5,496 bases of DNA from JANNGZ01 sp031404155 (GCA_031404155.1 JANNGZ010000027.1:1-5496), one strand, 5' to 3'; shown: positions 1-5,496, counted from the stretch's first letter. The notes: generated by a model not told the origin, from the letters alone. Made by a program: numbers and translations.

Positions 1-822
1 CCAGTTCTTGAAGCTGCCGCGCTTCTCGGTGACGGCCAGCGAGTGGATCAGCGCGGTGCCGACGAGCCAGGGCGTGAAGGAGGCGTTTTCCACCGGGTCC
101 CAGAACCACCAGCCGCCCCAGCCGAGTTCGTAGTAGGCCCAGTACGAGCCGAGCGCAATGCCCAGGGTGAGGAAGACCCACGCGACCGTGGTCCACGGGC
201 GCGACCAGCGCGCCCACGCCGCGTCGAGCCGGCCGGCGAGCAGCGCGGCGATGGCGAACGCAAACGCGACCGAGAAACCGACGTAACCCATGTAGAGCAT
301 CGGCGGGTGCACGATCAAGCCAGGGTCCTGCAGCAGGGGGTTCAGGTCCTTGCCGTCGGGCGCGCCGGGCAGCAGGCGCTCGAACGGGTCGGAGGTGAAG
401 AGCATGAACATCAGGAAGCCGGTCGAGACGAGCCCCAGCACGCCGATCACGCGCGCCACCATGTCGCCCGGCAACTGGCGCGAGAAGAGGCTCACCGCGA
501 AGGTCCAGCCGCTGAGCATCAGCATCCAGAGCAAGAGCGAGCCTTCGTGGCCGCCCCAGACGGCGGCGGCGCGGTAGGCGGCGGGCAGCTTCGAGTTCGA
601 GTTCTGCGCCACGTAGGCGACCGAAAAATCGTTGGTGAGGAACGCCTGCATCAGGCAGGCGAACGCAAACGCGACGAGCAGGAACTGCGTTTGCGCCGCT
701 GGCCGGGCGAGCGCCATCCAGCCCGCGTGGCCGCGGTGCGCGCCGACGATCGGCAGCACACCCTGGATCAGCGCGACCACGAAGGCCAGGATCAGCGCGA
801 GTTGGCCGAGTTCGGGGGTCAT
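1..822 (-). CDS. ccmF: Cytochrome c heme lyase subunit CcmF (N-terminal 274 codons; continues beyond the left edge)
   Basis: CcmF is the large integral membrane subunit of the System I heme ligase. It takes heme from holo-CcmE and, with CcmH and CcmI, attaches it to the CXXCH motif of apocytochrome c on the periplasmic side. The visible 274 residues start MTPELGQLAL and are mostly hydrophobic helices. The tryptophan-rich heme-handling WWD motif (WGGWWFWDPVEN) is at 235-246. His172 (in VHPPMLYMGY) and His260 (in ALIHSLAVTEKRG) sit one residue from the heme-related His173 and His261 of the E. coli protein. The WGGHEGS stretch at 89-95 is also typical. The family is about 630-660 residues long, so less than half is present. 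The start is the ATG at 822, supported by an AAAGGAA ribosome binding site 7 nt upstream and by alignment with known N-termini. It lies 28 nt after ccmE and is the sixth gene of the operon. Identification is firm. Confidence 0.97.
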   Translation of the reverse strand, partial: MTPELGQLALILAFVVALIQGVLPIVGAHRGHAGWMALARPAAQTQFLLVAFAFACLMQAFLTNDFSVAYVAQNSNSKLPAAYRAAAVWGGHEGSLLLWMLMLSGWTFAVSLFSRQLPGDMVARVIGVLGLVSTGFLMFMLFTSDPFERLLPGAPDGKDLNPLLQDPGLIVHPPMLYMGYVGFSVAFAFAIAALLAGRLDAAWARWSRPWTTVAWVFLTLGIALGSYWAYYELGWGGWWFWDPVENASFTPWLVGTALIHSLAVTEKRGSFKNW

Positions 823-829
823 GCCGCAG

Positions 830-836
830 TTCCTTT
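830..836 (-). promoter_or_regulatory. Ribosome binding site of ccmF
   Basis: On the minus strand AAAGGAA lies 7 nt before the ATG at 822. It is the clearest Shine-Dalgarno sequence in the operon. It fits the fact that ccmF is the one gene here separated from its predecessor by a real gap (28 nt), so it cannot rely on start/stop overlap. It also favours the ATG at 822 over the two ATGs at 842 and 839, which are out of frame with CcmF and open only a very short reading frame. Confidence 0.7.
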
Positions 837-850
837 CATCATGTCGCCCG

Positions 851-1288
851 TCACTTCAGCGTCTTGCCCATTTTCGCGGCCTGGTCGACCGCGTGCTGCG
901 CCTCGGGTGGCATGTAGTTCTCGTCGTGCTTGGCCAGCACCTCGGTGGCGACAAATGCGCCGTCGGCACCGAGCCGGCCCTGCACCACCGCGCCTTTACC
1001 CTCTTTGAAGAGGTCGGGGAGGATGCCGGTGTAGCTCACCGGCACTTCGCGCGCGGTGTCCGTGATGACGAACTTCACTGTCATCTGCTCGCGCTGCAGG
1101 CTGCCCTGGCGCACCATGCCGCCGACGCGGAAGACGCGGTCCTTCGGTGCCTCGCCGACCGCCACCTGCGAGGGCGTGAAGAAAAACGCGACATTGCTGC
1201 TCAAGGCGTTGAGCACCAGCGCCCCGGCGACGCCGAGGCTGGCGAGTGCGCCGACGATGATCATGATGCGGGTGTGGCGGGGTTTCAT
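851..1288 (-). CDS. ccmE: Periplasmic heme chaperone CcmE
   Basis: CcmE is the membrane-anchored periplasmic heme chaperone of System I. It receives heme from CcmC, holds it covalently on a histidine and passes it to the CcmF ligase. The 145-residue product has the usual form: a short basic N-terminus (MKPRHTR), one signal-anchor helix at about 8-29, then a soluble OB-fold domain. The AFFFTPSQV strand at 34-42 and FRVGGMVRQGS at 53-63 are family hallmarks. The heme-attachment motif is LAKHDENYMPPE, giving His121 as the covalent ligand and Tyr125 as the heme-iron ligand, so this is the classical HxxxY type and not the CxxxY variant. The C-terminal tail is short. The frame is open 32 codons further upstream, but the ATG at 1288 is chosen because it gives the conserved N-terminus and overlaps the ccmD stop as ATGA, which suggests translational coupling. 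No good Shine-Dalgarno sequence precedes it. Confidence 0.97.
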   Translation of the reverse strand: MKPRHTRIMIIVGALASLGVAGALVLNALSSNVAFFFTPSQVAVGEAPKDRVFRVGGMVRQGSLQREQMTVKFVITDTAREVPVSYTGILPDLFKEGKGAVVQGRLGADGAFVATEVLAKHDENYMPPEAQHAVDQAAKMGKTLK

Positions 1289-1485
1289 TCGGTGGGTCTC
1301 GCAGGAGGGACGGGCGCGGCATGGGCGCGGTGCTTCTCGCGCAGCAGCTTCAAAACGCTGCCGTGCTGGCGACGGATCAGCCACGGCTCGACCAGCATGG
1401 CGAGCGCGCAGGCGCCGAAGCTGCCCCAGACGTAGAGGGCGTAGCCGCCCATCGCCAAAAACTCGGCTGTGTTATTCCAGTGCAT
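1285..1485 (-). CDS. ccmD: Heme exporter protein CcmD
   Basis: CcmD is a small membrane protein that associates with CcmC and CcmE and helps release holo-CcmE from the CcmABCD complex. The product is 66 residues. Residues 12-37 (MGGYALYVWGSFGACALAML and following) form the single transmembrane helix with the characteristic GGYA.YVW pattern. A basic cytoplasmic segment follows (IRRQHGSVLKLLREKHR), then a proline/alanine-rich tail. The length is normal for the family. Its start lies inside the last 14 nt of ccmC and its stop overlaps the ccmE start by 4 nt, so it is probably translated by coupling. CcmD is poorly conserved, so the call rests on the motif, size and position together. Confidence 0.93.
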   Translation of the reverse strand: MHWNNTAEFLAMGGYALYVWGSFGACALAMLVEPWLIRRQHGSVLKLLREKHRAHAAPVPPARPTE

Positions 1486-2245
1486 CTCTCACCCGCGCAT
1501 CTTGCGCCACCAGCGTCGTCACCCAATCGGTGTTCGACTCGCGTTCAAGGATCAGGTTGCGCACGCGCGCCAGTGTCACCGCGAACGCATACGCCCAGAA
1601 AGCCAGGGCCATCAGCAGCATTCCCCAGAGCATCGTCTGCGCCATCGAGGGCGATCGGGTCAGGGACACCGAGGCGCCCTGGTGCAAGGTGTTCCACCAT
1701 TTGACCGAAAAATAGATGATCGGCACGTTGACCACGCCGACCAGCGCGAGCACCGCGCCTGCCCTGTCGGCGCGCCGGGGGTCGTCGATTGCCGCCTGCA
1801 GCGCCATGAAGCCGAGGTAGAGGAAGAGCAGGATCAGCTCCGAGGTGAGCCGCGCGTCCCACACCCACCAGGCGCCCCACATCGGCTTGCCCCAAAGCGA
1901 GCCGGTGACGAGCGAGAGCACCGTGAAGAGCGCGCCGGTGGGCGCGAGCGCGGTGGCCATCATCGCCGAGAGCCGCGTGTTGAAGGCCAGCCCCAAGCCG
2001 GCCCAGAAGGCCATCGCGAGGTAGACCACCATCGACATCCAGCTCGCCGGCACATGCACGAAGATGATGCGGTAACCCTCGCCCTGCTGGGCGTCGGTGG
2101 GTGCGACGAAGAGGCCGATCCACAGGCCCGCGGCGGCGAGCAGCACGGCGGCCCAGGCGAAATACGGCAGCAGCCGCCCGGCGAGCGGATAGAAGGCGGC
2201 GGGCGAGGCGAAGCGCCACCAAAGCGAACCCGGTTTTGTGGTCAT
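1472..2245 (-). CDS. ccmC: Heme exporter/heme loader CcmC
   Basis: CcmC is a six-helix inner membrane protein of the heme-handling family. It binds heme at its periplasmic face and is necessary and sufficient for loading heme on CcmE. The 257-residue product carries the tryptophan-rich motif WGAWWVWDARLT at 123-134. It also has the two conserved periplasmic heme-ligand histidines, His64 in FVHVPASWMS and His188 in NTLHQGASV. About six hydrophobic segments can be traced from residue 28 to 225. The length matches the family (about 245-260). The frame stays open upstream into ccmB, but the ATG at 2245 gives MTTKPGSLWWRF, which begins where relatives begin, 4 nt after the ccmB stop. No clear Shine-Dalgarno sequence is visible, so re-initiation after ccmB is likely. 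Confidence 0.97.
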   Translation of the reverse strand: MTTKPGSLWWRFASPAAFYPLAGRLLPYFAWAAVLLAAAGLWIGLFVAPTDAQQGEGYRIIFVHVPASWMSMVVYLAMAFWAGLGLAFNTRLSAMMATALAPTGALFTVLSLVTGSLWGKPMWGAWWVWDARLTSELILLFLYLGFMALQAAIDDPRRADRAGAVLALVGVVNVPIIYFSVKWWNTLHQGASVSLTRSPSMAQTMLWGMLLMALAFWAYAFAVTLARVRNLILERESNTDWVTTLVAQDARVRDALE

Positions 2246-2249
2246 CGTG

Positions 2250-2915
2250 TCAGTCGAGCGCGATGCGCAGCGCAACGGTCGTCGCCCAAGGTGCGAAGAA
2301 GGCGGCGATCGCGAGCATCGCCCCGAGGATCGAGAGATGCCCCGCGGCACCCAGCCCGGCCGCGTGCGACTCGACCGCGCCGGCGCCGAAGATCAGGGTC
2401 GGCACGAAGAGCGGCAACACCAGCAGCGCCAGCAGCGCGCCACCGCCACGCACCCCGAGCGTGAGCGCCGCGCCGATGCCGCCGACCAGGCTGAGCACCG
2501 GTGTGCCGAGCAGCAAGGCGAGCACCAGGATCTGCAAGGCGCCGGCGTCGAGGCCGAACTGCAAGCCCAGCAGCGGCGCGATCAACACCAGCGGCAGGCC
2601 GCAGAGCAGCCAGTGCGCGGCGATCTTGCCGGCCACGAGCAGCGCGAACGGCTGCGGCGACAGCGCCATCTGCTCCAGCGTGCCGTCGGCATGGTCGGCG
2701 GCGAACAGGCGCGGCAGGCCAAGCAATGTGGCCAGCAGCGCCGAGACCCAGATCACCCCCGGCCCGACGCGGTGCAGCAGCACCGGCTCGGGGCCGATGC
2801 CGAGCGGGAACAGCGTGACCGCGACGACGAAGAAGAAGAGCGCGGTCACGACCTCGCTGCGCCGCCGCGCGGCGAGCAGCAGGTCGCGTCGAGTGGCCAC
2901 CCATGCGGTGTTCAC
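2250..2915 (-). CDS. ccmB: Heme exporter protein CcmB (ABC transporter permease)
   Basis: CcmB is the membrane subunit that pairs with the CcmA ATPase. The CcmAB complex uses ATP to free holo-CcmE from CcmC/CcmD; despite the old name it is not clearly a heme exporter. The 221-residue product shows about six hydrophobic segments (roughly 23-41, 53-69, 99-118, 127-151, 159-178 and 192-215). The family signature LFAADHADGTLEQMALSP is at 70-87, and TLFPLGIGPEP follows the first helix. The start is a GTG at 2915 that overlaps the ccmA stop by 4 nt (GTGA). It gives an N-terminus (MNTAWVATRRDLLLA) of the family's usual length. An ATG at 2904 is out of frame and can be dismissed. The atypical start and the overlap point to coupling with ccmA. 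Confidence 0.96.
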   Translation of the reverse strand: MNTAWVATRRDLLLAARRRSEVVTALFFFVVAVTLFPLGIGPEPVLLHRVGPGVIWVSALLATLLGLPRLFAADHADGTLEQMALSPQPFALLVAGKIAAHWLLCGLPLVLIAPLLGLQFGLDAGALQILVLALLLGTPVLSLVGGIGAALTLGVRGGGALLALLVLPLFVPTLIFGAGAVESHAAGLGAAGHLSILGAMLAIAAFFAPWATTVALRIALD

Positions 2916-3517
2916 AAGCCGAGCACGCTGCCGCCGTCGAGCGGGATCGCCTGGTGGCTGGTCAACACCGCCAGGCCGCCGCCGGCGAGGTGGCCGCGGA
3001 TCATCTCGACCACATGCTCGACCGCCTCGGCATCGAGCGCGGCGAAGGGCTCGTCGAGCACCCAGAGCCGTGCCGGCCGTACCAGCAGGCGGGCCAGCAG
3101 CACGCGCCGCCGCTGTCCCGCCGAGAGCACACGGGTCGGCAATCCGGTACGCCCGTGCAGGCCCATGCGCTGCAAGGCCGCCTGTGCCTCGGGCTCGCCG
3201 AGCGCGAGGCCGTCGAGCTCGCTCGCGACGCGCAGGTTCTCGACCGGCGTGAGGTCGTCCTTCACCGCCGCGGAGTGCCCCAGGTAGAGGGCGGCACGCC
3301 GGAATTCGTCGGCCTGGCGCTGGATCGGCACGCCGCCCCAGCAGACCTCGCCCTGCTCGGGGGCGGCCAGGCCGATCAGGGTGCGCAGCAAGGTGGTCTT
3401 GCCGGCGCCGTTCGCACCACCGACCTGCAGCCACCCGCCCGGCGCCACCGCGAACTGCAGGTTCTTGAACAAGCTTCGATCGCCGCGTGAGCAGGTGAGA
3501 TGGGTGGCGCTGAGCAT
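2912..3517 (-). CDS. ccmA: Cytochrome c maturation ATP-binding protein CcmA
   Basis: CcmA is the ATPase of the CcmAB transporter, which drives release of heme-loaded CcmE. The 201-residue product is a compact single ABC domain. The Walker A motif GANGAGKTT is at 34-42. The Q-loop region is near 66-85, and LGHSAAVKDDLTPVENL, which is typical of CcmA, is at 79-95. The ABC signature LSAGQRRR is at 131-138, Walker B LWVLDEP with Glu156 is at 151-157, the D-loop follows as ALD, and the switch histidine is His188 in LTSHQ. The length equals the family norm of about 200-210. The ATG at 3517 is chosen because MLSATHLTCSRGDRSLF aligns with known CcmA N-termini. The same frame is open to an ATG at 3760, but the extra 81 residues are Arg/Pro/Ala-rich and unlike CcmA. 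No convincing Shine-Dalgarno sequence precedes 3517. This is the first gene of the operon. Confidence 0.97.
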   Translation of the reverse strand: MLSATHLTCSRGDRSLFKNLQFAVAPGGWLQVGGANGAGKTTLLRTLIGLAAPEQGEVCWGGVPIQRQADEFRRAALYLGHSAAVKDDLTPVENLRVASELDGLALGEPEAQAALQRMGLHGRTGLPTRVLSAGQRRRVLLARLLVRPARLWVLDEPFAALDAEAVEHVVEMIRGHLAGGGLAVLTSHQAIPLDGGSVLGL

Positions 3518-3760
3518 GATGGCGGGTCGGCGGGAGGGCGGTGGAGAACGGCGTGCTGCTGCCGCGGGCGATACGCGGCCCTGCGCAGGACTCGGCAAGC
3601 CCCGCAACGGGTTCCGCGGCCGGCTCGACCGGGGCTGGCGCACGGCGCGACGCCGGGCCACGACTGTACACAGGGCGGCGTCCGCGCTGCCGAACGGATT
3701 CGCGCGCGCTCGCCAGGGCTGAACCTTGGCGGTCGGCGGGTGAGCAGAAGGCGTCTCCAT
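3518..3760 (-). other. ccmA leader, open in frame with ccmA
   Basis: This stretch separates the candidate operon promoter from the ccmA start. Read on the minus strand it stays open in the ccmA frame for 81 codons from an ATG at 3760 (METPSAHPPT...). The predicted peptide has no recognisable domain, and its composition is what GC-rich non-coding DNA gives in any frame. An untranslated leader is therefore the better reading, although a short leader peptide or an extended CcmA isoform cannot be excluded. An imperfect inverted repeat with 7-bp arms (AGCCCCG at 3598-3604 and CGGGGCT at 3630-3636) could fold in the transcript. No known RNA family was recognised in it, and no other gene on either strand. 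Confidence 0.4.
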
Positions 3761-3772
3761 GGATAGGGCTGC

Positions 3773-3778
3773 ATTCTA
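3773..3778 (-). promoter_or_regulatory. Candidate -10 element of the ccm operon promoter
   Basis: On the minus strand TAGAAT matches five of six bases of the sigma-70 -10 consensus. It lies between the upstream terminator and ccmA, where the operon promoter should be. A convincing -35 box is not visible at 16-18 bp spacing, so the promoter may be weak, activator-dependent or elsewhere. Transcription from it would start near 3766, giving a leader of about 250 nt before the chosen ccmA start and only about 6 nt before the in-frame ATG at 3760. Confidence 0.35.
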
Positions 3779-3811
3779 GGAACACCGCGTTGCCCGGCCT
3801 GCGGCGGAAAC

Positions 3812-3837
3812 AACAACGGCGCCGAAGCGCCGTTGTT
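3812..3837 (-). terminator. Intrinsic terminator with UUCG tetraloop
   Basis: A perfect 11-bp inverted repeat (AACAACGGCGC at 3812-3822, GCGCCGTTGTT at 3827-3837) encloses a 4-nt loop. On the minus strand the loop reads TTCG closed by C-G, the very stable cUUCGg tetraloop. The descending arm runs into TTGTTGTTT, a T-rich tail, whereas the plus-strand side continues CCTTCG with no T run. The terminator is therefore directional for minus-strand transcripts. It would end transcription of the oxidoreductase remnant 45 nt after its stop codon and insulate the ccm operon. A second, weaker hairpin lies just before it at 3843-3866. Confidence 0.85.
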
Positions 3838-3842
3838 CCTTC

Positions 3843-3866
3843 GCGAGCCCGTTGCCTCGGGCTTGC
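3843..3866 (-). repeat. Inverted repeat (hairpin) preceding the terminator
   Basis: A stem of nine pairs, one of them G-T, is formed by GCGAGCCCG (3843-3851) and CGGGCTTGC (3858-3866) around a 6-nt loop. It lies between the stop codon of the oxidoreductase remnant and the main terminator stem, so the transcript tail would carry two tandem hairpins. It has no T run of its own. It may protect the 3' end or be part of the termination region. Confidence 0.5.
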
Positions 3867-3881
3867 AGCCCGCGCGCCGCC

Positions 3882-4370
3882 TCAGGCGTTCGCCACGTTT
3901 TCTGCGCTGAAGGGCATGCGCCTGACCATGCCGGGCAGCTTTACGTCGATGCCGAAGCGCGCCGTGCCGTTGACCTTGGCCGGCGTGTCCAGCCGCGTCG
4001 TGGCTTTGCCGACGATGCGGAACTGGCTCGGATCCTTGAGCGTGGGTTTTTCGGGTGCGGGCAGCTTGGCCGCGGCGGCGGCGAGTTGGCCGTAGCTGGC
4101 CTTCTTGCCACCGGGGCCGGTGACCATGCCCTTGTCGGCCTTGAGCGTGGACGCGTCGACGCCCCACTTCTGCGCCGCGGCGGCCACCAGCATCTCGCGC
4201 ACCTGCGCGCCGGCAACGCGCAGCTTGTCGTAGCCCTCGCGCACCGAGGTCGAGCCGCCGGTGAGCTGCAGGCCGTAGATCAGCGCGTTGCCATAAACCT
4301 TGTCCGGCGGCGCAAACGCCACCTTGACCTGCTGGACGTCGACATTGAGCTCCTCGGCGATCAGCAGCGA
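3882..4370 (-). pseudogene. Remnant of a molybdopterin-binding oxidoreductase gene (isoquinoline 1-oxidoreductase beta subunit/xanthine dehydrogenase family)
   Basis: About 160 codons resemble one internal part of the large molybdenum-cofactor subunit of IorB-type aldehyde/N-heterocycle hydroxylases, normally about 700-750 residues. Recognisable pieces in order are SSLLIAEELNVD, VAFAPPDKVYGN, LQLTGGSTSVR, AGAQVREMLVAAAAQKWGV and KDPSQFRIVGK. TRLDTPAKVNGTARFGIDV then leads into the aldehyde-oxidase hammerhead region. Family resemblance begins at about 4370. Upstream in this frame there is unrelated sequence and then a stop at 4470-4472, with no MGQG cofactor motif and no proper start; only a GTG at 4322 could initiate. 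At the other end, right after VKLPGM, the text switches to VRRMPFSAENVANA and stop. This is not the expected continuation but looks like the C-terminal tail of such proteins. The molybdenum site and the catalytic glutamate would be missing, so the product cannot be active. No iron-sulfur partner gene is visible. The family call is confident; the exact substrate class is not. Confidence 0.8.
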
Positions 4371-4478
4371 ACTTCGCTCCCGCCAGCCGGCGCGGCCGGG
4401 CGGTGTAAGGTGTTGGCCCCACGCCGCGTGCGCTGCCTCCGGGCGCCGCGTGTGCGTTCGCCCGTTCCTTCACAGCCA

Positions 4479-4483
4479 CAGGA
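4479..4483 (+). promoter_or_regulatory. Ribosome binding site of the aldehyde dehydrogenase gene
   Basis: CAGGA lies 8 nt before the ATG at 4492. An in-frame ATG at 4483 overlaps this site and would have no Shine-Dalgarno sequence of its own, so the site decides for 4492. In the 120 nt between here and the oxidoreductase remnant I see no convincing sigma-70 promoter. Confidence 0.6.
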
Positions 4484-4491
4484 TGCCCGGC

Positions 4492-5496
4492 ATGACCACT
4501 TCCTATCCCAACACCCAGCTCTTCATCGACGGCCAATGGTGCGACGCCGCCGACGGCCGCACGCTCGCGGTGCTCAACCCCTCCACCGGCAGCGAGATCG
4601 GCCGCGTGGCCCGGGCCGATGTCGCCGACCTCGACCGCGCGCTTGCGGCGGCGCAGCGCGGCTTCGAGGTTTGGCGCGCGGTGCCCGCGATCGAGCGCGC
4701 GAAGATCATGCGTGAGGCCGCGCGGCTGATGCGCGAACGTGCCGCCGCGATCGCGCCGATCCTCACCCTGGAACAAGGCAAGCCGCTGGCCGAAGCCAAG
4801 GCCGAAACCGTCTCGTCTGCCGACATCATCGAATGGTTCGCCGAGGAAGGCCGCCGCGTCTATGGCCGCGTGGTGCCGCCGCGCAACTTCAACACCCAAC
4901 AGCTGGTGCTCAGGGACCCGGTGGGCCCGGTGGCCGCTTTCAGCCCGTGGAACTTCCCGATCAACCAGGTGGTGCGCAAGGTCTGTGCCGCGCTGTCCAC
5001 CGGCTGCTCGATCATCGTCAAGGCGCCGGAAGAAACCCCGGCGTCGCCGGCTGCGCTGCTGCAAGCCTTCCACGACGCCGGGGTGCCCAAGGGCGCGATC
5101 GGCCTGGTGTTCGGCGACCCGGCGCAGATCTCGTCCTACCTGATCCCGCACCCGGTGATCCGCAAGATCACCTTCACCGGCTCCACGCCCGTCGGCAAGC
5201 AGCTCGCCGCAATGGCCGGCGCGCACATGAAGCGGGCCACGATGGAGCTCGGCGGCCATGCGCCGGTGATCATCTGCGAAGACGCCGACATCGCGCTCGC
5301 GGTGAAGGCCGCGGGCGGATCCAAGTTCCGCAACGCGGGCCAGGTGTGTGTCTCGCCGACCCGCTTCCTGGTGCATTCGAGCATCAAGGCCGAATTCACC
5401 GCGGCGCTGGTGGCGCAGGCGCGTTCGCTCAAGGTCGGCGACGGCATGACCGAGGGCTCGACGATGGGGCCGCTGGCCAACTCGCGCCGGCTGGTG
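4492..5496 (+). CDS. NAD-dependent succinate-semialdehyde-dehydrogenase-like aldehyde dehydrogenase (first 335 codons; continues beyond the right edge)
   Basis: This cytoplasmic enzyme of the aldehyde dehydrogenase superfamily oxidises an aldehyde to its acid with NAD(P)+. The closest remembered relatives are annotated as NAD-dependent succinate-semialdehyde dehydrogenases. Visible residues are Asn154 in SPWNFP (oxyanion site), Lys177 in IVKAPEETP, the nucleotide-binding GSTPVG at 230-235, general base Glu252 in MELGGHAP and catalytic Cys286 in RNAGQVCVSPTRF. Glu180 occupies the position of the ribose-binding glutamate of NAD-dependent members, whereas E. coli GabD, which uses NADP, has a serine there; this favours NAD+. 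The N-terminus (TQLFIDGQWCDAADGRTLAVLNPSTG) is typical. The family is about 480 residues, so roughly 70 percent is present. Succinate semialdehyde, ketoglutarate semialdehyde and other small aldehydes are all possible, so no gene symbol is given. It is divergent from the neighbouring remnant. Confidence 0.93.
   Translation, partial: MTTSYPNTQLFIDGQWCDAADGRTLAVLNPSTGSEIGRVARADVADLDRALAAAQRGFEVWRAVPAIERAKIMREAARLMRERAAAIAPILTLEQGKPLAEAKAETVSSADIIEWFAEEGRRVYGRVVPPRNFNTQQLVLRDPVGPVAAFSPWNFPINQVVRKVCAALSTGCSIIVKAPEETPASPAALLQAFHDAGVPKGAIGLVFGDPAQISSYLIPHPVIRKITFTGSTPVGKQLAAMAGAHMKRATMELGGHAPVIICEDADIALAVKAAGGSKFRNAGQVCVSPTRFLVHSSIKAEFTAALVAQARSLKVGDGMTEGSTMGPLANSRRLV

Noticed and set aside
821..842. 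A seven-codon frame (MMKGTAA) whose stop overlaps the ccmF start.
   Set aside because: The ATGA overlap looks like coupling, but the frame is too short to judge, and the Shine-Dalgarno sequence inside it serves ccmF.
2242..2904. An ATG-started minus-strand frame of 220 codons at the ccmB locus.
   Set aside because: It is out of frame with the CcmB signature. The GTG at 2915 gives the real protein.
43..3287. Several long plus-strand open frames (for example 43-1008, 1469-2464, 2238-3287).
   Set aside because: They lie opposite ccmF to ccmA, which have intact motifs. Their products are low-complexity Arg/Ala/Gln/Glu-rich, typical of antisense shadows.
3518..3811. A possible structured RNA gene (SRP RNA, RNase P RNA or riboswitch) upstream of ccmA.
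   Set aside because: None of the conserved sequence blocks of these families was found. Only short GC-rich inverted repeats are present.
3500..4095. Plus-strand frames (3500-3766 and 3541-4095) across the ccmA leader and terminator.
   Set aside because: There is no recognisable domain or ribosome binding site, they run through the terminator hairpin and antisense to the remnant, and their composition matches GC-rich non-coding sequence.
3376..5376. A 666-codon open frame on the minus strand running antisense to the aldehyde dehydrogenase and through the remnant and ccmA.
   Set aside because: It is antisense or out of frame to clearly recognised genes, is rich in Arg/Gly/His/Ala, has no domain, and is expected from GC-rich codon use in the true frames.
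1..5496. CRISPR arrays, insertion sequences, tRNA genes or phage-like genes.
   Set aside because: No spaced direct repeats, transposase motifs, terminal inverted repeats or tRNA-like folds were seen.

Overview
The window is GC-rich, with strongly G/C-ending codons and tightly packed genes. Together with the gene content this suggests a betaproteobacterium, most likely a Burkholderiales member of the Rubrivivax/Leptothrix/Variovorax type. The lineage is inferred from protein resemblance recalled from memory, not from a search.

Two thirds of the window (1 to 3517, minus strand) is a cytochrome c maturation (System I) operon in the order ccmA-ccmB-ccmC-ccmD-ccmE-ccmF. CcmF runs off the left edge. 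The genes overlap or nearly touch: a 4-nt GTGA overlap at ccmA/ccmB, a 4-nt gap at ccmB/ccmC, a 14-nt overlap at ccmC/ccmD, a 4-nt ATGA overlap at ccmD/ccmE and a 28-nt gap with its own ribosome binding site before ccmF. CcmA and CcmB form an ABC transporter that releases holo-CcmE. CcmC loads heme on CcmE with help from CcmD. CcmE carries heme covalently on a histidine in the periplasm, and CcmF belongs to the ligase that transfers it to apocytochrome c. Signature residues are intact in all six. ccmG, ccmH and ccmI would be expected beyond the left edge.

Upstream of ccmA lies about 290 nt with a candidate -10 box and an open, in-frame but poorly protein-like extension of ccmA. Beyond it is a strong intrinsic terminator with a UUCG loop. 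It faces the same way as the operon and closes off the gene fragment at 3882-4370.

That fragment is the remnant of an isoquinoline 1-oxidoreductase beta-subunit type (molybdopterin-binding xanthine dehydrogenase family) gene. About 160 codons of a gene normally near 700-750 codons survive. The N-terminal part is lost, and the right-hand homology jumps to what looks like the original C-terminal tail.

From 4492 to the right edge, on the plus strand, is the first 335 codons of an NAD-dependent succinate-semialdehyde-dehydrogenase-like aldehyde dehydrogenase with its catalytic residues in place.

I found no evidence of an undescribed system. The points worth a second look are the decayed molybdoenzyme gene and the ccmA leader.
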